Source of the DNA: Cricetomys ansorgei
Lineage: Eukaryota > Chordata > Mammalia > Rodentia > Nesomyidae
Direction: 5' to 3'
DNA length: 64,000 nt
Assembly (NCBI GenBank): GCA_026225945.1
Contig: JAMJFZ010004066.1
Coordinates: 1,279,001-1,343,000 of the forward strand
Each line of letters starts with the position of its first letter. Within the stretch, counting starts at the first letter, position 1. The translations under genes and the position numbers were made by a program. This document shows positions 56,493 to 64,000 of the stretch, in pieces. The notes below the pieces were generated by a model, which was not told the DNA's origin, searched no databases, and saw only the letters and a list, made by a program, of their open reading frames with translations.

Positions 56493-57470
56493 TCCCGATC
56501 GTCTTGGTTTCCGGTCCGAATCAATTGGTTGGCAAGGAGTGTGATCTAGTCAATTTCGTGATCCCTGTGTCCGGTCTGCTAGCCCTCCCTGCTGATATGA
56601 GGTCATCAAGTGTCCTGATTACTGCGAAACACTACCTGTGGCCAATGCACGTTTGTAGAGAGGCAAGACACAAGGCACTCTGCAGAACACCATGCCGAGG
56701 GCACTGCTGCTTTCTGTTGTCATTAGGACCCCTGCATCGTAAAAGGGGAACCTTAAACCTGTAATGCAGCAATTGTAAGTAAAAGGGGGGCAGGGATAGG
56801 GCAAAGAGCAGCGGGGTGCAGAAGCAACACCACATCATGCTTTGCTACCAGCTCAGCACCCCACTCCCTGACCAGAGCAGATCTCAGCTGGTGCAGGGGC
56901 TCAGGGTGCTTTTATTCAAACATCTAGGAAAATGTCCTCCCATTAGTCTTACTAAGCTTAGGGAGAGAGGTACACATAGTTCTAGAGAAATGAAACCCGA
57001 TAGGAAACCTAGATGCAGTATGTGTTGAGGGATCCTCCTGTCCAGAGTCCGGCTTTCCCTCTGAGAGAGCTAAGAAGCCATGTGCATCAGCTCCCTTGAC
57101 CAAGAGTGGTCCTGCAGTCTCCATGGGAGCAGGCTTCATCAGAAAGTCTCGGTATACTCCTGTTAGAGCAGCGACACAGACACCACAATGCTGGGCTCAT
57201 CGCTCCGACGCTTCTCTAGATGGTGAGAAAACATCTTGTGTTGTGACATCGCTTAGACAAATTCAAACTAATTAGCCACAGTGATATTCTTAGCAGTTAC
57301 ATTTTGATGTTTTTGATGAGCCTGGACTCTAATACCAGATAATACAAGGAGGCATCCATGCAGCTCCTGTTCTCTGTGACAGGCCTGGCTCTGAAGGAAA
57401 AGTACCTACTGGCTTATCAAAAAACACTCTTTAACACCTTTTCTAATTCTCGATGTAAAACTGATTGGAA
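56493..57470. other. Unique-looking non-coding DNA
   Basis: Nothing recognised. Confidence 0.45.
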
Positions 57471-57471
57471 A

Positions 57472-57712
57472 CAAAGTCTCACTATGCAGTGCTTGCCGGC
57501 CCAGAACTCTCTGCATAAAGACACATTGCCACAGATCAGTTTTACATCAAGAATTAGGGAAGATGTTAAGGGTGTTATTGATACCCCAGCTGGTATAGTT
57601 TTCTTTCAGCTGGCCTGGAACTCACCATGTAGACAAGGCTGGCCTAAAATACAGACAGAGATCTGCTTCTAGCTCCCAAGCGCTGGGATTAAAGGTGTGT
57701 ACCACAATACCC
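57472..57712 (-). mobile_element. B1/PB1-like sequence, antisense
   Basis: Clear B1 from about 57598: tcagctggcctggaactcac, gtagacaaggctggcct and gctgggattaaaggtgtgta. A weaker B1-like piece (gtctcactatgcagtgcttg) lies at 57472-57525. Confidence 0.75.
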
Positions 57713-58880
57713 TCTGAGACTGTCGAAATATTTCCTAACTATCCTCATTCCAACCCCAGCTTAGGTTCCTTACAAATTCCTCCCATTCCTCTCAAGTCAC
57801 ATTATTGGAAGAGGGCAGTTACACAGACATGCTCAGACGCAAAAGATCATCCACCCATCCCTTCATCATCCATCTGTCTGTCTATTTATCATCTGACTAC
57901 CAAGATGCAAAATCACGCTTTTTTTTTTTTTTTGAACCATCTCTGTGTCAATAGCAGCTGCTGGGATCTTAGTGATCAATCCTCACTGGGCTAAATATAG
58001 CTTCAGCTAAAGATCTATTGATGACTGCAGAGTAGCCACGCTGAAAACTCTTTCTCACTCAGTTACCCCTGGAAGCCGGAAAAAGTCCGAGCAGAGCCAG
58101 GCTGGGGAAACTGTCAATGCCCAGTGATCGTTCTGAAATTCGAGCTTTTGGAAAGACAGACTTGATGCAGCTAATCTTCACGTTTGCGGCGTGTCAGAGC
58201 GACCACAGCTGTGACAGTTGCTACTCGTTGTTCCGTCTTTCCAGTTTGTTGTCTGCGCTCCATCTCCCTAGAATTCAGGTCTGGAATTCCAAAGAACATT
58301 GTAGTTGGTTCTCCCTAACTCATCTCCGCACCAGCCCAGCAAGCCTTGTGCTCATCAGACCGCTCAGAGGGGGATCATTTCCCCTTTGAAAATCATCCTA
58401 TTACATTTTAGCACATCGTGAAGACTAAAAGCCCTTTATAACCAACACATCATGCAGTTTTCACTCCTAAAATCTTTGCCCATTTGATTTTCCAGTTCAG
58501 GGATCTGTTTTCAAACTTAGCAGACAGCCAGGGATCCGTGTCTGACTTCCACCAGCATGTGCAGAGGAAGCGCCAAGAGTCAAGCGGGTCGATATTAGTG
58601 GTTCAGGGTAAACAAAGGTCAGAATCAGGGGAGCTATACTTCCTGCACCTCCGCATCACCCCCAAATTGTAGTGCTCTGAAATGCTTAAAGAAGTAAGCC
58701 TCCACTCTCCACAGAGAATAATATCACCAGGACACAGTGTCCCAAAGCTCTACCCAAGCAGCTATGTTTTAATACCCTCTTATTACTTTACCTTCCTTAT
58801 GCCCATGTGCCTATGTCATTTGCTCCATTAGCACTATGGGCCCTTGCGTGCAGACATAATTTTTGGACGCTCCAAATGGA
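57713..58880. other. Unique-looking non-coding DNA
   Basis: A poly(T) at about 57918-57933, otherwise nothing recognised. Confidence 0.45.
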
Positions 58881-59050
58881 TTTTTGTTTGTTTGTTTTTT
58901 TGTTCTTTGAGACAGGGTTTCTCTGTTGTAACTCTGGCTGTTCTGAAATTCACTCTGTAGACCAGGCTGGCCTCGAACTCACAGAAATCCACCTGCCTCT
59001 GCCTCTGGAATTCTGGGATTAAAGGTACGCACCACCACAACCACCACACC
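58881..59050 (-). mobile_element. B1 SINE
   Basis: Antisense: (TTTG)n tail, gagacagggtttctctgttg, taactctggctgttctgaa, accaggctggcctcgaactc and gggattaaaggtacgcacca. Carries the variant 3' segment. Confidence 0.95.
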
Positions 59051-59814
59051 CTGCCCAGGAATTTAAAAAACAAGCTCAAGATCAATCAATGAGCATTTAT
59101 CAAACTCCTATTCCAACCAGGCAGCAGTACTTGCTAGCAAATTTACAGTAGGCTTCAGGCAAGAGGTCATGCAGAACACTGCGAGATACAGGTAAAAAAT
59201 TTAGTGTGTGACACTGGACCCTTGTTTCCGGATGATGCCACATACCTGAGACTTGTGTAAATAGGGGCTTGGTGCTCTAATTACTGCTGGCCAACAGATA
59301 CAACGCAGTCAAGAGTCTGTGATGAATGGAAGACAACATTTGGATGGGGAAGTGTGGTCTAGATGGGGACTAGCAAACGGTATACATTTTGTTTGCCAAG
59401 ACATGTAGGAGGTAAACAGAAAAGAACACACTAGCAAATTTAGCATCTTGCATCTCTAAATATAAAGTTGCTGACTGCAGGCCAAGCGCGCAGCTTTGCA
59501 TGGCTCCTCAAACTGAAATAAGCCAAGAATGAGACGCGCAGTTATTTAGTACTAAGATGCCATTAGGCATCCACGATTTCCTGGTCAGAGTTCAACTCTG
59601 ATGGCAGATTAAGAAGGCGAGCCAGGTGGCGCTGGCTGCCCCCTGCGGCAGCGGCGGGCGGGCTGCCTTCCCGCAGGACGAAGGTCACAGTGTTCAGTGC
59701 GGGGCTAATCTCCCCTGTAGGTGTGAGGCAGCAAGGTAAATCAGTCCCTCCAGGCAGTCAGGGGTCTCACATGCTGCGGGTTACATGGGTGAAAACTTTC
59801 ATTGACATTTCTCT
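59051..59814. other. Unique-looking non-coding DNA with a GC-rich patch
   Basis: A short GC-rich stretch at about 59613-59675 (gaggtggcgctgg-like and gcccc...gcggcagcggcggg) with a few CpGs. Too short for a CpG island. Confidence 0.45.
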
Positions 59815-60048
59815 TTTTCTTTTTTTTTGTTTGTTTTGATTTTAGGTTTGGGTTTTGTTTTGTTTTTTTCTTTCTTTTCTTTTCTTTTTTTGTTTTATTT
59901 TATTTTTCTTTGTGTGTGTGCGTGTTTGTTTTTTTGCAACAGAGTTTCTCTAGCTGTTCTGGAGCTCACTCTGTAGATCGGACCTCGATCTCAGAAATCC
60001 ACCTGCCTCTGCCTTCTCCAGGGCTGGGACTAAAGGGATGCACCCATT
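59815..60048 (-). mobile_element. B1 SINE with long T-rich tail complement
   Basis: T-rich DNA at 59817-59935 precedes agagtttctctagctgttct and ctgtagatcggacctcgatc, then aaatccacctgcctctgcct. It has an internal deletion near its start. Confidence 0.85.
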
Positions 60049-60427
60049 GACGCTTTTTAAAAGGATAAGTTGATCACCTCAAAAATGTGGAATTCAGTCC
60101 ACAAAATAGCATGCCTTCTAGTGTGTGACAGGCAGCAGTGCAGCTCCTGCTGAAAACAGGTTTGAATTGGGGCAGAGACAAGTGCAGAAATACAGGACAG
60201 AGATGTTTGGAGGCAGTGGAGAGGCTTTGTGAGGTAGGAAATGATGAGGCTTCTAATGGCTGGAGGCTCAGAAAAGACAGGCTCGGGTGAAGGCTGTGTG
60301 ACCTTTGAGATGACACTGAAGGGATGTATGGATTTCAGGGACAAAGAGAGAGTCATCTGAAAGGGCTCAGGCCGTTAGTGCTGGAGAGCCAGGAGGGTTC
60401 TGCCCATATAGAGAGTTTTCCTACAAT
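60049..60427. other. Unique-looking non-coding DNA
   Basis: Nothing recognised. Confidence 0.5.
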
Positions 60428-60810
60428 TCTTACTAACCCCGTTTGAGTGCTTACTGTGTACCAGGTACCATTTGAGGGGCTTGTTACATTAAAGTAACCT
60501 GGGTGGTGGTGGAACAGGCTTTTAATCTCAGCACTCGGGAGGCAGAGGCAGGAGGATGTCTGTGAGTTTGAGGCCAGCCCGGTCTACAGAGTGAGTTTCA
60601 GGGCAGCCAGGGCTACACAGAGAAACCCTGTCTCAAAACAACCATCCCCCACCAAAAAAAAAAACAAAAACAAAAACAAAAACCAGTATTAGTCCTTTTT
60701 AGTCTACTCTTCAGGTCAAAGCCTCAAAGCACAGAGAGGCTAAGGAATTTGTCAAGGATTTGCACAGCTCTCCAGCGGTAGGCTGAAATATAAAACCAGA
60801 CGCACTGCTT
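60428..60810 (+). mobile_element. MIR SINE split by B1
   Basis: The left part (gtgcttactgtgtaccaggt, about 60440-60495) and the right part (caaagcacagagaggctaag, about 60690-60810) are consecutive MIR segments. A B1 separates them. Confidence 0.72.
60498..60686 (+). mobile_element. B1 SINE nested in MIR
   Basis: The copy reads ctcagcactcgggaggcaga, ctgtgagtttgaggccagcc and agggctacacagagaaaccc, with a (CAAAA)n tail. It carries the standard 'gctacacagag' form. Confidence 0.95.
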
Positions 60811-60999
60811 ACCGTCACTTCTGAGAATCTTCTTTTGCCTTAAGTAGTTTGATCCCAACACCCCGGGATTCAGCTCTGGGACTGATGCCCTCAGTGAGAT
60901 CTCTGCCTTCTTTGAATGGGCCAGGACCCTCGGGTTATCTCACCTCACATATTTGTAAAGCCAACGGTATATTTCCATTTGTTTTATTAAAAACGAATA

Positions 61000-61198
61000 C
61001 TGAGGGACTGGAGAGATGGCTGCTCTTGCAGAGGACTCAGATTCAGTTCCCAGCACCCACGTGGCGACTCATAACTGTCTGCCACTTCAGTTCCAGGGCA
61101 CCCGCACCCTTTTCTGACCTCTTCAGGCACTGCACAAATATACTTGTAGGCAAAGCAGACATAAGGTAAAAATAAAATGAAAATATGTTAAATAAATA
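61000..61198 (+). mobile_element. B2 SINE with head deletion
   Basis: The head gggactggagagatggctgc jumps directly to tcttgcagaggactcagatt, so about 20-25 bp of the tRNA-like region is missing. The rest of the copy is normal. Confidence 0.93.
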
Positions 61199-61804
61199 CT
61201 GGCTATAGAATAACTGGATGATAGAGACAAACTTTAAAAGGAAGGAAATATTAAGGTTTGTGTGATTCCACTCTCCAGTCACAATCGCTCCCAGCATGGC
61301 GCTGTCCATCCTCCCAAGGTGTCTCAAGCACACAGTGCTTGATTGGATGCAACGGGGCCAAGATGATGTGACATTCTGATCAGAGATAGGACAGCGGCAT
61401 GGCACTGAGCAGCCAAGAATCCCGGTGGGTGATTAACAACTTCTGAGAACAGGATGCGTACAGTTCGTAGGAAGAAAACCATTTGCCGGGTTGCCTGCCT
61501 TTCTCTGAAGAAGGAATGCTTGTGTTAATGTGGAACTCAGAGAGGGGGATGAACAGGCAGGTGTGGCAGGCCAGTGCAGCCCTTCAAAAGGACAAGACAA
61601 CGGGAAGAGGTCAGTGAGGCTCCAGTGCGGCAGGAAGGAGTGAGGAGCTGTGTCATGGTTTCGTGATGTGAGCCAAAAGAGCCTCTGTAGCCCGTTAGGC
61701 CTTTCCCTTCCTGTTGGAAAACTAAACGGTAACACTTTGAGATGCATGCATGCTTTCTAATTCCTATAGGTGCTTCACGGTTAAAATAGGCTTCCTTTGG
61801 TAAT
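61199..61804. other. Unique-looking non-coding DNA
   Basis: Nothing recognised. Confidence 0.5.
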
Positions 61805-62940
61805 GACCACGGATGGCAAGGGAAATCAGGAGTAATGGTAATAAAAACAATATGGTACTGGCACAAAAATAGACATGTAGATCAATGGGACAGAATCAAG
61901 GATCCAGATATAAGTCCACACAACTACGGTTAACTGATTTCTGCCTAACATATATACAGAAGAGAGGATAGAATCTTCAGAATCAGTGCTGGGGAAAGTA
62001 GGTGCCAACACGTAAGAGAATGAAACAAGGTCCTTGTCTCTCAGTCTGAACAAAACTCAACTTCAAATGGATTGGAGAGCTCAACACAGGCCTGATGCCC
62101 AGGAGCTGGAGGAAAAGGTAGAGGCTGTGCTTCAACTTACAGGCATGGGAAAGGACTCTCTGAGTAAGACAGGTAGCAGATAGCACAGGAAAGACCAACA
62201 GCTGACAGATGGGATCTCATAAAACAAAACAGCTTCTGTACAACAACCCTGAAACAGGCGAGTAGCAGTCCACGAGGTTGGACGGACTCTTCACCGGCTA
62301 TTTATCCAGAAGATTAGTGTCCATAATATAGCAAGAACTCAGAAAACTAAACATTAAGAGAACAAACATAACAGCTAGGAAGTCGGCTGTGGAACTGAAC
62401 AGAAAATTCTTCAAAGAAGGGATGCAAATGTCCGGGAAACACAATGTGCTCAGTGAGCTGGGCATGGTGGTGGATGCCTCTAAGCCTGGCACTCAGGAGT
62501 CAGAGGCAGGCAGATCTCTGTGACTTCGAGGCTAGCTTGATCTACATGGTGAGTCCTAGTACAGCCAGTCTACATAAAGGGATTCTGTCCCCGCCCACCC
62601 CCCGCCAAAAAAAAAAAAAAACCAACAAAAGCAAGCAAACAAACAAAAACCTCAGCACTCTTAGTCATCAGGGAAATGCAGACTGGACCGTCTTTAAGAT
62701 TCTATCAAAATGGCTGTCATCGGGCATACAAATGACAACAAATCCTGCTGTGGCTGTAACAAAAGGGGAGTTGGTTGGAGTGCAAAGTAGTGCAACCATT
62801 TTGGAAACCAGTCAAAGTCACTAGAATAAGGATGGCCATATGACTCAGCTACCACAGGCCTGAGCATACACCAGGAGGACTCCCCATCCGACTTCAGAGA
62901 CACTTGGCGTATCTGTGTGCATTGTCAACTGCGCTCCCGA
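61805..62940 (+). mobile_element. Degenerate L1 ORF2 3' part
   Basis: L1 ORF2 words in order: caatatggtactggcacaaa, gatcaatgggacagaatcaa, aattcttcaaagaagggatg and gtcatcagggaaatgcagac, then gcaaccattttggaaacc. Many stops and gaps make it non-functional. A B1 interrupts it. Confidence 0.8.
62454..62649 (+). mobile_element. B1 SINE nested in L1
   Basis: The copy reads gagctgggcatggtggtgga and cagaggcaggcagatctctg, then an A-rich tail. The flanks share ctcag at 62449-62453 and 62650-62654. Confidence 0.93.
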
Positions 62941-63469
62941 AAAGACATGGTTATCAAACCCACGGACTCGCAGCAGCTGTAGTTACCTACACAGGACTTA
63001 CAGAAGATTAATCCAGCCAAAAATCTGACATAGATCGGGGAGTTGCCGTCCAGGCCCCACTCCTGCTGAAGAGTGAGTGGCAGCTGACAGCTGCCGGGGG
63101 CGGGAGGAGCATTCTGTTTTGAGGGTGTGCCCTCTGGTAAGATTCCGGTGCTCCAGTGGGTGGTCACACACCCGCACACATATGGGAAGCACTAATTGGA
63201 CCTAGTAGTTGTTAGAAAGGGAGAGGGCTAGTGGAGTTGGGGGGAGAACACGAAGGGGTGTTAGGAGGGAGATGAGTGGCGGGTGTGAACATATTTCATT
63301 GTATGTAGCAGTGTGCTACGATCTTTTACCCTGGAAAGGAGAAAGGAATGATGGAAAGAAATCTTCACCACTTTTACAAGTGGCCTTGATATAGAAAGGG
63401 AGAAAGGTAGAAATCTTCAAGCCTCTTTTATACTATCCTAAGCTCGAAGAGGACTAGCTCACAGTGAGT
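62941..63469. other. Unique-looking non-coding DNA
   Basis: Nothing recognised. Confidence 0.45.
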
Positions 63470-64000
63470 CAGACTAGCGTCTCAGCTCACGGTCTGTAAA
63501 CTCAGTCTCTCCAACCTTTGTTCTTTTAGGAATTATCACACTAACCAATGACAGCAACCCAACCAACAACCAACAACCAGAGCCCGCCCCGCCTCTCGGG
63601 GCTTCAGACGTTTTATATCCTAAGCCAAAAGTTCCAATCAACCCATGCAGCACCCAATCCCAGAAACAAGCTACCGGTGCCAGAACATGTGCACCTAACC
63701 AAATTATAGCCACCTGCATCAAGCATTCCAAATCCAACAGCTGGGGTGAGAACGCAAACCTAATCCAAACGCCATTTTGCGTTTTTAAAGAAGCCAAAAT
63801 AACAAAAACTTTTTCCAAGTGTTCCTCTACAATTGTGCACATGAATGAAATTCTCAAAGAATAAAAACATTTCTTAAGAAGAGAAGATTGGGTTAGTGTG
63901 GACAGGGCTGTGCTGACATTGGGAAAGGACCGCTGGAGTGCACCAGGGCCTGTGAGCAGCATGGCCCTGTGCCCAGAGATGTCAAATGACAAATAGATAA
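63470..64000 (-). other. Unassigned region with a long minus-strand open frame
   Basis: A minus-strand frame of about 172 codons (63992-63474) begins at the window edge without an ATG. It contains hydrophobic stretches and no recognised domain. The same DNA holds minus-strand TATA-like words (gatataaaacg near 63610 and gtataaaag near 63430), so an antisense LTR is an alternative reading. I do not call a gene. Confidence 0.3.

Noticed and set aside
59610..59675. Second CTCF-like motif and mini CpG island
   Set aside because: The motif deviates at several core positions, and the GC-rich stretch is only about 65 bp.

Overview
The window is nuclear DNA from a muroid rodent. It is dense in B1 (7SL-derived), B2/B3 (tRNA-derived) and ID/B4-like SINEs, rodent MaLR LTRs, URR1-type hAT elements, degenerate L1 and long (CA)n/(TG)n tracts. 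Young BC1-type rat ID elements are absent. Most well-preserved B1 copies carry a variant 3' segment (gttacaacagagaaac) that I do not remember as the usual mouse or rat form, so the species is left open. There is no bacterial, viral-genome or organellar content. All family names are from pattern recognition and memory, not a database search.

Layout. 1-46.2 kb: non-coding, intron-like or intergenic DNA with many repeats. Notable items are a 52-bp, 11-copy minisatellite (19199-19768), a MaLR element with its internal region (15166-16944), a degenerate cytochrome c processed pseudogene with a B1 inserted at its last codons (30979-31459), an ERV LTR carrying a strong CTCF-type motif (24968-25275), long dinucleotide arrays (24195-24582 and 37399-37852) and a 97-bp inverted repeat (41771-41867). 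46.2-46.76 kb: the only convincing gene start. It is a CpG island with two CCAAT boxes, GC boxes and a minus-strand ATG in good context, followed after 22 coding bases by a GTGAGT splice donor. I cannot name the gene. 46.76-64 kb: non-coding flank with old L1 copies, MIR/L2 remnants, B1/B2, and an LTR-like insertion inside a MaLR LTR (52374-53210).

Most long open frames are by-products of repeats (CA/TG arrays, the minisatellite, antisense LTR or SINE sequence) and are not reported as genes. If the minus-strand gene at 46.5 kb is real, 1-46.49 kb would lie downstream of its first exon and could be its first intron. A marked plus-strand excess of B1/B2 copies there, antisense to such a gene, is compatible with that but does not prove it. 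No clearly novel biological system was found. The items most worth checking are the unidentified CpG-island gene, the CTCF-motif LTR, the minisatellite and the nested insertions.
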